The translations under genes and the position numbers were made by a program. Shown piece after piece: positions 1 to 7,496 of a stretch of DNA of 64,000 nucleotides. Source of the DNA: JAVBMJ01 sp031551275. Its GTDB lineage: Bacteria > Bacteroidota > Bacteroidia > Bacteroidales > Rikenellaceae. The first letter of the stretch is position 1. Each line of letters opens with the position of its first letter. The stretch lies in NCBI GenBank assembly GCA_031551275.1, contig JAVBNX010000002.1:18579-82578 (forward strand). The letters run 5' to 3'. The notes beneath the pieces are model-generated. The model worked only from the letters and a program-made list of their open reading frames with translations. It was not told the origin of the DNA and did no database searches.

Positions 1-948
1 GTCGCGGCAACGGTTCATCAGGATGGTCTCAGCGCCGAACATTTCGGGCACCTCGGTCAGCACGGTGGTCCCGCCCTGCGAGACGATATAGTCCGAGAAG
101 ACGCCCAACAGCGGGTTGGCCGTGATGCCCGAGAAGCCGTCCGAGCCTCCGCATTTGAGCCCTACCTTCAACTCCGAGAGGGGGACCGCCGTGCGCTGGT
201 CCTTGCTTGCCAGGGCGAAGATCTCCCGCAGCAGGCCCATGCCGTACTCCACCTCGTCGCCCCCGACCTTTTGTGTGACCATGTAGCGGACGCGCTCTTT
301 GTCATACCCGCCCAGGCTCTCCATAAAGGCCTCAGGCTGGTTGTTCTCGCAACCCAGGCCCACCACCAGCACGCCGCCGGCGTTGGGGTGCAGCACCATG
401 TCGCGCAGGATGGTGCGCGTGTTCTCGTGGTCCTCGCCCAACTGGGAGCAGCCGTAGTTGTGGGGCCAGGCGACCACGGCGTCGACGCCGCCCTCCTTAC
501 CCGCGATCTCCGCGCGCAGAAGCTCGGCCAGCTTGCCGACCGTCCCGTTCACGCACCCCACCGTGGGGATGATCCAGATCTGGTTGCGCACCCCGGCCTG
601 CCCGTCTTTGCGCTTGTAGCCCATAAAGGTCCTTGCGGGGGTGGCCGCCGGGCGGAAGGGCTCGACGGGTTCGTATTTGTAGTCGAGCAACCCTTCGAGG
701 TTGGTCTTGAGGTTCTTTTCGTTGACCCATCCGCCCTTTGCGACGGGGGCTATGGCGTGGCCGATCGGATAGCCGTACTTGACGATGTTATCGCCCGCGG
801 CGATATCCTTCAATGCCATCTTGTGGCCCGCGGGGATATCCTCCACGGCGGTCAGGGAGAGATCCCCGACGCTGACCTGTTCGCCTTTTTTGACCGGCTC
901 GACGGCTACGGCCACATTGTCCCCGGGGTCGATCCTCAGAAATCCCAT
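1..948 (-). CDS. uxaA: Altronate dehydratase, UxaA family (3' end cut by window)
   Basis: Dehydrates D-altronate to 2-keto-3-deoxygluconate in galacturonate catabolism (cytoplasmic; family knowledge). The first ~90 residues form a SAF-type domain (starts MGFLRIDPGDNVAVAVEPV), followed by the UxaA core with IIPTVGCVNGT, WPHNYGCSQLGEDHENT and, at the window edge, LKVGLKCGGSDGFSGITANP. The 316 codons seen are roughly two thirds of the usual ~495; the stop lies outside the window. The ATG at 948 comes 10 bp after the purM stop, so the two are probably co-transcribed, an odd metabolic pairing. It would complete the pathway fed by the GH28 and GH105 enzymes at 22.5-29.8 kb, although it is not adjacent to them. 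The family call is firm from several motifs. Confidence 0.9.
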   Translation of the reverse strand, partial: MGFLRIDPGDNVAVAVEPVKKGEQVSVGDLSLTAVEDIPAGHKMALKDIAAGDNIVKYGYPIGHAIAPVAKGGWVNEKNLKTNLEGLLDYKYEPVEPFRPAATPARTFMGYKRKDGQAGVRNQIWIIPTVGCVNGTVGKLAELLRAEIAGKEGGVDAVVAWPHNYGCSQLGEDHENTRTILRDMVLHPNAGGVLVVGLGCENNQPEAFMESLGGYDKERVRYMVTQKVGGDEVEYGMGLLREIFALASKDQRTAVPLSELKVGLKCGGSDGFSGITANPLLGVFSDYIVSQGGTTVLTEVPEMFGAETILMNRCRD

Positions 949-958
949 ATGCGGAAAA

Positions 959-2140
959 TTATTTCGTGTAAACGTACTCCTGCCCGTCGGCCTTGATGGT
1001 GACCGCGGCCCTGTCGGAAGGCTCCACGCGCCCGATGATCCGCGCGTCCACGCCCTTGCTTTGGCTGATGGCGATCACATCCCCGGCGGCGGCGGGATCG
1101 AGGTAGAGCTCCATCCGGTGGCCCATGTTGAAGACCTTGTACATCTCCTCGCGGGGCGTTCCGCTCTGCTTCTCGATCGCCTCGAAAAGGGGCGGTACGG
1201 GGAAGAGGTTGTCCTTGATCACGTGGCCCTTGTCCAGAAAGTGTAGTATCTTGGTCTGCGCCCCGCCGCTGCAATGGATGATCCCATGGATCCCGCTGCG
1301 GGCCTCGCTTAGCACTTCTTTGATCACGGGCGCGTAGGTCCGCGTGGGGGAGAGCACCAGTTTGCCCATCGTGGTGGGGTGCTCGTCGACGACGAGCTTG
1401 TCGGTCAGCCTGCTGCCGCCCGTGTAGACCACCTCTTCGGGCAATCCGTTGTCGTAGGTCTCGGGGTATTTCAACGCCAAACACTTGGCGAACACGTCGT
1501 GCCGCGCCGAGGTCAGGCCGTTGGAGCCCATCCCGCCGTTGTACTCGTCCTCATATTCCGCGCGGCCGTAGGAAGCCAACCCCACGATCACGCACCCGGG
1601 CTCTATCCCGTCGGCCGAGATCACCTCCTCGCGCTTCATGCGTGCGGTCACCGTGCTGTCCACGATCACCGTGCGCACCAGATCGCCCACATCGGCCGTC
1701 TCGCCGCCCGTGGACCAGATCCCCACGCCGTAAGAGCGCATCTTTTCCAAAAACTCCTCAGTTCCTTCGATGATGGCCTTGATCACCTCGCCGGGGATCA
1801 GCCTGCGGTTGCGCCCGATGGTGGAGGAGAGCAGGATGTTGTCGACCGCCCCCACGCACAGCAAATCGTCCGTATTCATGACCACGGCGTCCTGCGCGAT
1901 CCCTTTCCACACGCTCATATCGCCCGTCTCGCGCCAGTAGGCGTAGGCCAGCGAGGACTTGGTCCCGGCCCCGTCGGCGTGCATAACGATGCAATGGTTG
2001 GGGCTGCCCGAGAGGAAATCGGGGACGATCTTGCAGAACGCCTTGGGATAAAGCCCCTTATCGATGGATTTGATCGCGTTGTGGACGTCCTCTTTCGAAG
2101 AGGAGACCCCGCGCAGGTCGTAACGAGATTCTTTTGCCAT
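959..2140 (-). CDS. purM: Phosphoribosylformylglycinamidine cyclo-ligase (AIR synthase), long Bacteroidetes form
   Basis: Closes the imidazole ring in purine synthesis, forming AIR from FGAM with ATP. At 393 residues it is longer than the ~345 of E. coli PurM and matches the divergent Bacteroidetes form. PurM-fold signatures are visible: HADGAGTKSSLAYAYW near residue 54, the metal/ATP region QDAVVMNTDDLLCVGA, STGGETADVGDLVRTVIVD near 145, and the C-terminal GIHGIIHCSGGAQTKI and FNMGHRMELY. A -7 box lies just upstream at 2157-2164. UxaA follows 10 bp downstream. A general AIR-synthase-related role cannot be fully excluded, but the motif set supports PurM. Confidence 0.88.
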   Translation of the reverse strand: MAKESRYDLRGVSSSKEDVHNAIKSIDKGLYPKAFCKIVPDFLSGSPNHCIVMHADGAGTKSSLAYAYWRETGDMSVWKGIAQDAVVMNTDDLLCVGAVDNILLSSTIGRNRRLIPGEVIKAIIEGTEEFLEKMRSYGVGIWSTGGETADVGDLVRTVIVDSTVTARMKREEVISADGIEPGCVIVGLASYGRAEYEDEYNGGMGSNGLTSARHDVFAKCLALKYPETYDNGLPEEVVYTGGSRLTDKLVVDEHPTTMGKLVLSPTRTYAPVIKEVLSEARSGIHGIIHCSGGAQTKILHFLDKGHVIKDNLFPVPPLFEAIEKQSGTPREEMYKVFNMGHRMELYLDPAAAGDVIAISQSKGVDARIIGRVEPSDRAAVTIKADGQEYVYTK

Positions 2141-2156
2141 AGCCGGAAAATATGCG

Positions 2157-2164
2157 CAAAGATA
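2157..2164 (-). promoter_or_regulatory. Putative -7 box for purM
   Basis: On the minus strand the sequence reads TATCTTTG, an exact match to the Bacteroidetes -7 consensus TAnnTTTG, 16 bp before the purM ATG. I do not see a good TTTG at the -33 position. Confidence 0.55.
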
Positions 2165-2170
2165 GGAATT

Positions 2171-2557
2171 TCAAAGGATATTGCGTCCGATCCAGAACAA
2201 AACGATGACCGAAAAGATGACCGCCAGGCAAACCCTACTCGTCAGCTTGTCGTAGAGCATGGGGAAACGCCTCCGCCCCCCGAAGATCTCGAGGTAGCCC
2301 AACAGCGCCACCAGGGGCATAGCGAGGATCATCAGGGGATTGTATCCCCAAGCCTGCCCCAACCTCAAATGAAGCAGATGGTGCAACGCCCGCGAAGATC
2401 CGCACCCCGGGCACTCCCACCCCGTAACCAGTTTGAATAGGCATTTGGGCGCGAAAAGCTCATCGCCGGGATTGTAGAGGAACAACATAACCCCCGCCGT
2501 AACGATCCCCGCCACGGCCAGCCCGATCCATATCTTTTTATCGATTGCTTTGAGCAC
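2171..2557 (-). CDS. DUF2752 family small membrane protein
   Basis: A 128-residue protein with about three hydrophobic segments (residues ~9-27, ~72-88, ~108-125). It carries the DUF2752 hallmark WECPGCGSSRALHHLLHLRL near residue 47, a CPxCGxxRA motif followed by a helix. The biochemical function of the family is unknown to me. Its start overlaps the end of hepT by 20 bp, so translation of the two is likely coupled. Family call is confident; role is unknown, and whether it belongs functionally to the toxin-antitoxin pair is open. Confidence 0.75.
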   Translation of the reverse strand: MLKAIDKKIWIGLAVAGIVTAGVMLFLYNPGDELFAPKCLFKLVTGWECPGCGSSRALHHLLHLRLGQAWGYNPLMILAMPLVALLGYLEIFGGRRRFPMLYDKLTSRVCLAVIFSVIVLFWIGRNIL

Positions 2558-2888
2558 GAACCACTACCTCGATCTGCTCCCTGACCTCGGGAATCACATT
2601 TTTTACCACATCCCAAACGATGAAGTAGTTGATCCCCATGTAGTCGTGGACCAGCCTGTCCCGCATCCCGGCCATATTTTTCCACGCGATACCGCTCCAC
2701 TGGACCTTAACGTCGGCGGGGATCTTCTTGGTGGCCTCGCCGATAACTTCCAGGCTGCGGACAACGGCTCTTTTGAGCGTCTCGTCCTCCATCATCCGCT
2801 CCCGGGTAAGCCCGGCGGAGACGACCGAATCGATGTATTCGCACTCGTCGAGGATGTGCCGCAGCAGGTCGATGTAATTCTTATACAT
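2538..2888 (-). CDS. hepT: HepT-like (DUF86) RNase toxin
   Basis: A 116-residue all-helical HEPN protein. The family signature R-x4-H-x-Y is intact as RDRLVHDY at residues 76-83 (Arg76, His81, Tyr83). In studied MntA/HepT pairs the Arg and His make the RNase site and the Tyr is AMPylated by the antitoxin. The start overlaps the end of the upstream nucleotidyltransferase gene by 8 bp, the usual gene order with antitoxin first. All three key residues are present, so an active toxin is expected. Alternative: an inert HEPN protein, but nothing in the sequence suggests decay. Confidence 0.85.
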   Translation of the reverse strand: MYKNYIDLLRHILDECEYIDSVVSAGLTRERMMEDETLKRAVVRSLEVIGEATKKIPADVKVQWSGIAWKNMAGMRDRLVHDYMGINYFIVWDVVKNVIPEVREQIEVVVRAQSNR

Positions 2889-3177
2889 AGACCACCTCGT
2901 TTAAAATATGTTCTCCTATGTAGGGACTCAATCCCTTATAGGTTACAATATCCACTTTCTGGCCTTGCAGCTCATTCTCGATCAGCTCACACGCGGAGAG
3001 AAAGTTCCGGTAAGTCTCCATATCGCTGCGAAAGTCGATCAAAATATCGATGTCGCTGCCCTCCGTCGACTCCCCCCTGGCGGCCGAACCGAACAATCCG
3101 ACACGGGAGACCCCGTACCGGGAAAGCACTCCTTTGTTCCTGCTTAACACACTCAATATTTCGTCTCTACACAACAT
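2881..3177 (-). CDS. mntA: MntA-like minimal nucleotidyltransferase antitoxin
   Basis: A 98-residue nucleotidyltransferase of the minimal MNT class. The active-site motif G-S-x10-D-x-D is complete (Gly30 Ser31 ... Asp42 Ile43 Asp44, in VGLFGSAARGESTEGSDIDI). In characterised systems this enzyme transfers AMP to the tyrosine of HepT and neutralises it. It has its own promoter candidate whose -7 box ends only 8 bp before the ATG, so the transcript may be almost leaderless and independent of the GH3/trkA genes upstream. An 8-bp overlap couples it to hepT. Confidence 0.87.
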   Translation of the reverse strand: MLCRDEILSVLSRNKGVLSRYGVSRVGLFGSAARGESTEGSDIDILIDFRSDMETYRNFLSACELIENELQGQKVDIVTYKGLSPYIGEHILNEVVYV

Positions 3178-3185
3178 GGCTATTG

Positions 3186-3216
3186 CAAAGATAGCATATT
3201 ATAATCTTCCGGCAAT
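3186..3216 (-). promoter_or_regulatory. Promoter of mntA-hepT
   Basis: Minus strand: ATTG (3213-3216), 19 nt, then TATCTTTG (3186-3193). The -7 box is an exact TAnnTTTG match and the -33 box is 3 of 4 with ideal spacing. The predicted start falls within a few bases of the mntA ATG (3177). Confidence 0.65.
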
Positions 3217-4713
3217 ACCCAACAGCTCTTCCACCATCTTGCGGTCGTTGCTTAGGCGGGGGACCTTGTTCTGGCCGCCGACTTTGCCGTTGAGCTTCAT
3301 CCACTCCATGAAGGTGCCCTGCGGGACGGCGGTAATTACCGGGGCGCGCAGGGTGGCGTCGCCCGTGCGTTTGGCGTCGTAGTCGGAGTTGACTTCCCGC
3401 AGGACCATGTCCAGCGTGCGGGAGAACAGCTCGATGTCGAAGGGCCGGTCGGTAAACTCGATGACCCACTGGTGGGCCCCCTTGCCTCTGCCCTGCATAT
3501 AGACCGGGCCCGCGCTGTACTCGGAGACGCCCGCGCCGGTCGCCTGGCAGGCCCTCGAGACGGCCGCCTCGGCGTTGTCGATCATCAGCTCCTCGCCGAA
3601 GACGTTGATGTAGTTGCGGGTGCGCCCGGCGATCCGGATGCGGTAGGGCTCCACGGAGGTGAACTCGACCACGTCGCCGATCAGGTATCTCCACAAACCG
3701 TTGGACGAGGTAATGATCATGGCGTAGTTCTCGCCCGTGTGGACCCCCTCCAGGGGAACGGCCTTCGAGTGGTCGTCGAGCGAGTCGACGGGCAGGAATT
3801 CGTAGAATATCTTGTAGTCGAGCATCAGCAGCATATCGCCGCTGCCGGGCTGGTCGGCCACGGCAAAGAAGCCCTCGGAGGCGTTGAAGGTCTCCATGTA
3901 CTTCATCCGGGGGTCGGGGAAGAGCTTTTTGTACTGCTCGCGGTAGGGCGCGAAGTTCATCCCCCCGTGCATGAAAAGCTCCATCTCGGGCCACACCTCG
4001 TGCAGGTGGCGCTTGCCCGTATAGTCGAGGATGCGGTTCATCATGACCAGGTTCCACGAGGGCACCCCGGCAAAGGAGGTCACGTTCTCGGAGAGCGACT
4101 CCTGGCATATCCTCTCCACCTTCTCATCGAAGTCGGGCAGCAAAGAGGTCTCCAGGGAGGGCTCTCGGCGCCATTGCAGCCACCGGGGCATGTTCTCGAT
4201 CAGGATGGCGGACAGATCGCCCGTCTTGGCCCCCGTACCCTGTTCGATTACCTTGCGGCTGCCACCCAGCGTGAGGGTCTTGCCGCTGAAGGCGTTGCTG
4301 TCGGGGAAGTTGCCCACGTAGAGGCCCATCACGTCCCTGGGTCCCTGGAAGTGGCAATCCTCGAGGCCCTCGTCGGTTACGGGGATGTATTTGCTGCGGT
4401 TGTCGGTCGTCCCCGACGAGCGGGCGAACCAGCGGATGTCGGTGGGCCACAAAAGGCCGTGCTCGCCCATCATGGTGCGGTGGATCAACGGGCTGAAGTG
4501 CTCATAGCCCGCCACGGGGACACGGGCCTGGAACTGTTCGATGTTCTGGACGGTCCCCATCCCGAATTGCTGGCCGTAAACGGTGTTCGCGCCCATCTCG
4601 AGCAGGTACTCCAACTGGCTGTGCTGGACTTCGACGGGATGGCGGCGGAAATGGTCGATCTCTTCGCGGCGACCGCGCGTGATAAGGCTTAAAATATTCG
4701 ACGTTAATGCCAT
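3199..4713 (-). CDS. GH3-family acyl-acid amido synthetase-like adenylating enzyme
   Basis: A 504-residue protein of the GH3 fold, best known from plant enzymes that adenylate a carboxylic acid hormone and conjugate it to an amino acid. The ATP-binding motif RSSGTTDNRSKYIPVTD lies near residue 92, EGFFAVAD near 299 and NYAMIITSSNGLWRYLIGDV near 340, all typical of the family. Length is normal for bacterial members. It follows trkA by 9 bp on the same strand. Substrate cannot be deduced; bacterial members are largely uncharacterised. Confidence 0.85.
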   Translation of the reverse strand: MALTSNILSLITRGRREEIDHFRRHPVEVQHSQLEYLLEMGANTVYGQQFGMGTVQNIEQFQARVPVAGYEHFSPLIHRTMMGEHGLLWPTDIRWFARSSGTTDNRSKYIPVTDEGLEDCHFQGPRDVMGLYVGNFPDSNAFSGKTLTLGGSRKVIEQGTGAKTGDLSAILIENMPRWLQWRREPSLETSLLPDFDEKVERICQESLSENVTSFAGVPSWNLVMMNRILDYTGKRHLHEVWPEMELFMHGGMNFAPYREQYKKLFPDPRMKYMETFNASEGFFAVADQPGSGDMLLMLDYKIFYEFLPVDSLDDHSKAVPLEGVHTGENYAMIITSSNGLWRYLIGDVVEFTSVEPYRIRIAGRTRNYINVFGEELMIDNAEAAVSRACQATGAGVSEYSAGPVYMQGRGKGAHQWVIEFTDRPFDIELFSRTLDMVLREVNSDYDAKRTGDATLRAPVITAVPQGTFMEWMKLNGKVGGQNKVPRLSNDRKMVEELLGIAGRL

Positions 4714-4722
4714 ATTCTATAA

Positions 4723-6063
4723 TTAATTGAAAAATTTACCGATCTTCGGGATCGCGTCGGGCAAAGCGAAGACCACCACCCGGTCGTAGGCATTGATCTC
4801 CATGTTGCCCACCGCGATAAAGACCTTGTCGCCCCTGACGATCCCGCCTATGATGGCGTGGTCGGGGAAGTCCAGGTGCTTGATCTTCTGCTTGGTGGCG
4901 GGCGAGTTGGGCTTGACGATGAACTCCAGCACCTCGGCCTCCGAGCCGGTCAGGCAGGTGATCGCCTGCACGTCGGTCGACATGGTAAAGCGGAATATGT
5001 TGGAGGCTGTGATCAGCTTCTTGTTGATGATCGTGTCGATGCCGATGCTCTCGGCCAGGTTGATGTAGTTGAGGTTCTCGACCTCGGCGATTACCTTTTT
5101 GACCCCCATCTGCTTGGCGAGCATGGCGGCCAGGATGTTGGTCTCCGAGCGTCCCGTCACGGCCACGAAGGCGTCCATGTTGCTGATCCCCTCCTCGACC
5201 ATCGATTCGGTGTTGCGGCCGTCCTGGTTGATGATCAGCGTCTTCTCCAACTGCTCGGCCAGCTTGTAGGCCTTGTCGGGGTTGTAGTCGATCAGCTTCA
5301 CGTTGGCCTCTTCCTGCAACTCGGCGGCGATGTGGACCCCGATGCGGCTGCCGCCCAGGATCATCACGCTGCGCACGTCGATGTTCTTCTTGCCCGAGAA
5401 GGCCATTACCTCCTTCGCGGATTCGTACTTGGAGACGACGTAGATCGTGTCCTCCTCCATAAAGGTGTCGCTCCCCTTGGGGATGATGGTCTCGCCGCCC
5501 CGCATGATCGCCACCGTGCGGTAGGGCATGTTATCGCGGTCGCGCGTCGCCTCTAAAAGCGTCTTGTTGACCAACGGCGAGGAGGAGTCGAGCTTGAAGA
5601 CCACCAGCGAGAGCTTGCCGCCCGAGAAGTCGACGTACTCCGAGGTGGAGGTGTGCCCCAGCAGGTTGATGACCTGCTGCGCGGCCAGCTTTTCGGGATA
5701 AAAGAGGTAGTCGATGCCCATGTTGATGAACAACTCCTTGTTGTTGGGCTCCATGTATTCGTTGTTGTCGATCCTCGCGATTACCTTGCGCGCGCCCAGC
5801 TCCTTGGCCAGGATGGCGGAGAGGATGTTGTCGTTCTCCGTGGTGTTGACCGCGATAAAGAGGTCGGCCTTGCGCACCGAGGCCTTTTTCAACACGGCGA
5901 ACGAGGTGCAATCGCCCTCCATGGTCACCACGTCGGCCATATCGGAGACCTGGTCCAGTTGTATGGGGTCGGCGTCGATGATGGTGATATCGTGGGTCGA
6001 CCCGCTCAACATTTTGGCCAGGTGGCTACCCACCTCCCCGGCTCCGGCAATTACAATTTTCAT
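4723..6063 (-). CDS. trkA: Trk potassium-uptake regulatory subunit TrkA
   Basis: A cytoplasmic regulatory ring subunit that binds NAD(H) and gates a TrkH/KtrB-type potassium channel. The 446 residues contain two RCK units: N1 starting MKIVIAGAGEVGSHLAKML (Rossmann GxGxxG, acidic residue in TIIDAD), a first RCK_C around 140-220, then N2 beginning near residue 230 (SVMILGGSRIGVHIAAEL) and a second RCK_C at the end. That is the expected full-length layout. No TrkH partner is in the window. The promoter lies in the palindrome at 6082-6099. Confidence 0.93.
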   Translation of the reverse strand: MKIVIAGAGEVGSHLAKMLSGSTHDITIIDADPIQLDQVSDMADVVTMEGDCTSFAVLKKASVRKADLFIAVNTTENDNILSAILAKELGARKVIARIDNNEYMEPNNKELFINMGIDYLFYPEKLAAQQVINLLGHTSTSEYVDFSGGKLSLVVFKLDSSSPLVNKTLLEATRDRDNMPYRTVAIMRGGETIIPKGSDTFMEEDTIYVVSKYESAKEVMAFSGKKNIDVRSVMILGGSRIGVHIAAELQEEANVKLIDYNPDKAYKLAEQLEKTLIINQDGRNTESMVEEGISNMDAFVAVTGRSETNILAAMLAKQMGVKKVIAEVENLNYINLAESIGIDTIINKKLITASNIFRFTMSTDVQAITCLTGSEAEVLEFIVKPNSPATKQKIKHLDFPDHAIIGGIVRGDKVFIAVGNMEINAYDRVVVFALPDAIPKIGKFFN

Positions 6064-6081
6064 TGTTTATGAATTAATCAC

Positions 6082-6099
6082 GCAAAGTTATAACTTTGC
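6082..6099. promoter_or_regulatory. 18-bp perfect palindrome of two opposed -7 boxes (trkA and small membrane protein)
   Basis: GCAAAGTTATAACTTTGC is a perfect palindrome. Each half is an exact Bacteroidetes -7 box: TAACTTTG on plus (6091-6098) facing the gene at 6108, and TAACTTTG on minus (6083-6090) facing trkA. The two boxes are abutting, so polymerase could probably open only one direction at a time. I see no convincing -33 box for either. Confidence 0.65.
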
Positions 6100-6107
6100 A
6101 CCGAATT

Positions 6108-6353
6108 ATGACACTCATTCTTGTAGCCATACTGCTCGTTGCTGTTTTCGTGGTCGGTATCTCGCTGACCCTGATCCTGAAAGGACACAATATCCGTTCC
6201 GAAATCGGCGACAACCCCCACATGAAGGAGCGGGGCATCGAGTGCGCGGCCTCCCAAATGCGTAAGGATGAGGCGTGTGGGCAGTCGCAAACCGATTGCG
6301 TCGGGGATTTGTGCAGCGACGGGGATTGCCGCAGTTGCGGATCAAACAATTAG
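6108..6353 (+). CDS. Small Cys-rich single-pass membrane protein
   Basis: An 81-residue protein with one N-terminal membrane helix (residues ~2-24, MTLILVAILLVAVFVVGISL) and a cytoplasm- or periplasm-facing tail with six cysteines, five of them in the last 25 residues (ACGQSQTDCVGDLCSDGDCR). The topology recalls NqrM, the small Cys-containing maturation factor of Na+-NQR, but I cannot align it and do not claim that. I chose the ATG at 6108; an in-frame TTG 12 bp upstream lies inside the -7 box and cannot be transcribed. The -7 box ends 9 bp before the ATG, so the mRNA is probably leaderless or nearly so. Confidence 0.7.
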   Translation: MTLILVAILLVAVFVVGISLTLILKGHNIRSEIGDNPHMKERGIECAASQMRKDEACGQSQTDCVGDLCSDGDCRSCGSNN

Positions 6354-6368
6354 CCGCGCGGAAAAGAT

Positions 6369-6893
6369 TTAAGCGTAAATTAACACGCCGGCCACCCCCG
6401 AGGCCACGATCAGCCAGATCGGATTTATTTTCAGCACGGTCAGAATAAAGGTCACGCCGAAGATCGCCCAGGTAATCCAGTCGGCGAACGTGTCGGGCGT
6501 GAAAAGCAGCAAAGCCGCCGCCACGATCATCCCCAGCATCATGGGTTGCATGCCCTTCATGGCCCCGGCGACCATCTTATTGGTCCGGAGTTTTATATAA
6601 AACCTCGTCACGGCGATCATGATGGTCAACGGCGGCAAACAGACCGCCAGGGTGGCCAAAAGCGAGCCCCAGATGTTGCCCGTTACCGAATAGCCCACGT
6701 AGGTCGCGCTGTTGATGGCGATGGGGCCGGGGGTCATCTGGGAGATCGCGATGATGTCGGTCAACTGCTGGTTGGTAAGCCAGCCCCGCTGCACGACGAT
6801 CTCGTTCTGGATCAGCGACAGCATCGCGTAGCCGCCCCCGAAGCCGAAGAACCCGATTTTCAGGTAGGAGTAGAAAAGCTGCAGGTAGATCAT
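6369..6893 (-). CDS. Chromate transporter family (CHR), short form, second of pair
   Basis: A 174-residue membrane protein, about half the size of full-length ChrA, with the family motif GFFGFGGGYAMLSLIQNEIV near residue 13 and a TPGPIAINSATYVGY segment near 54, plus four to five further hydrophobic stretches. Short CHR proteins work as heterologous pairs in studied cases. Its start overlaps the end of the preceding paralogue by 4 bp. Chromate efflux is the named family function, but the natural substrate in anaerobes is uncertain and the operon context suggests a role tied to the complex upstream. Confidence 0.85.
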   Translation of the reverse strand: MIYLQLFYSYLKIGFFGFGGGYAMLSLIQNEIVVQRGWLTNQQLTDIIAISQMTPGPIAINSATYVGYSVTGNIWGSLLATLAVCLPPLTIMIAVTRFYIKLRTNKMVAGAMKGMQPMMLGMIVAAALLLFTPDTFADWITWAIFGVTFILTVLKINPIWLIVASGVAGVLIYA

Positions 6894-7492
6894 TTCGGCA
6901 CGCTTTTAATATTTCTGAAAGTCAGTGCGATCCCCACGGTCGCGCCCGCCAGGATAAAATAGATGGGAGAAAGCCCCACCCACCAGACGCCTGCGGCGGC
7001 AGCCAACGCGGCCAGTATCCGCCAGAATCCCAAACCCTTGGACAGGCCCAGCACCGGGCCCAGCATCAAGGCGATCACGGCCGGTCGCATCCCCTTGAGG
7101 GCTGCCGCCGCGTATTTGTTCTCGGCGATCCGTTGGAAAAAGATCGCGATGACCAGGATGATCACAAACGAGGGCAGCACTACTCCCGCCAAAGCGCACA
7201 ACGCCCCCTTGAATCCCCGGGCCGAGTAGCCCACGAAGACCGCCGTATTGAGCGAGATGGGCCCCGGTGCGGACTGGGCCAGGGTAAGCAGCTCCAGAAA
7301 GCTATCCTCGCGGACCCATTTGCGCCGACCGATCACTTCGTCCTTGATCAGGGGGATCATCGCGTAGCCGCCCCCGAAGGTAAACAGCCCAATCTTGAGG
7401 AACGACACGAACAGATCCCACAGCCTTACGGGCACGGGTTCGGGCTCCATGATCTGCTCCTGCCGGACGATATCTTCCCGCTCGCCGTTCAT
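6890..7492 (-). CDS. Chromate transporter family (CHR), short form, first of pair
   Basis: A 200-residue paralogue of the next gene, with a ~20-residue hydrophilic N-terminal extension before LFVSFLKIGLFTFGGGYAMI and the SAPGPISLNTAVFVGYS motif. It starts 4 bp after the small subunit of the Ehr-like complex, so it sits at the end of that operon. Together with the 174-residue protein it would form a complete antiparallel two-subunit carrier (family knowledge). The link to the redox-like complex is only positional. Confidence 0.85.
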   Translation of the reverse strand: MNGEREDIVRQEQIMEPEPVPVRLWDLFVSFLKIGLFTFGGGYAMIPLIKDEVIGRRKWVREDSFLELLTLAQSAPGPISLNTAVFVGYSARGFKGALCALAGVVLPSFVIILVIAIFFQRIAENKYAAAALKGMRPAVIALMLGPVLGLSKGLGFWRILAALAAAAGVWWVGLSPIYFILAGATVGIALTFRNIKSVPK

Positions 7493-7496
7493 CGCC

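Noticed and set aside
6096..6107. TTG start for the small Cys-rich protein
   Set aside because: The TTG is part of the -7 box and would be upstream of the transcript start.
6369..7492. Frameshifted single ChrA gene
   Set aside because: Each half begins with its own FGGGYAM motif and both are complete short CHR proteins, a known two-gene arrangement.
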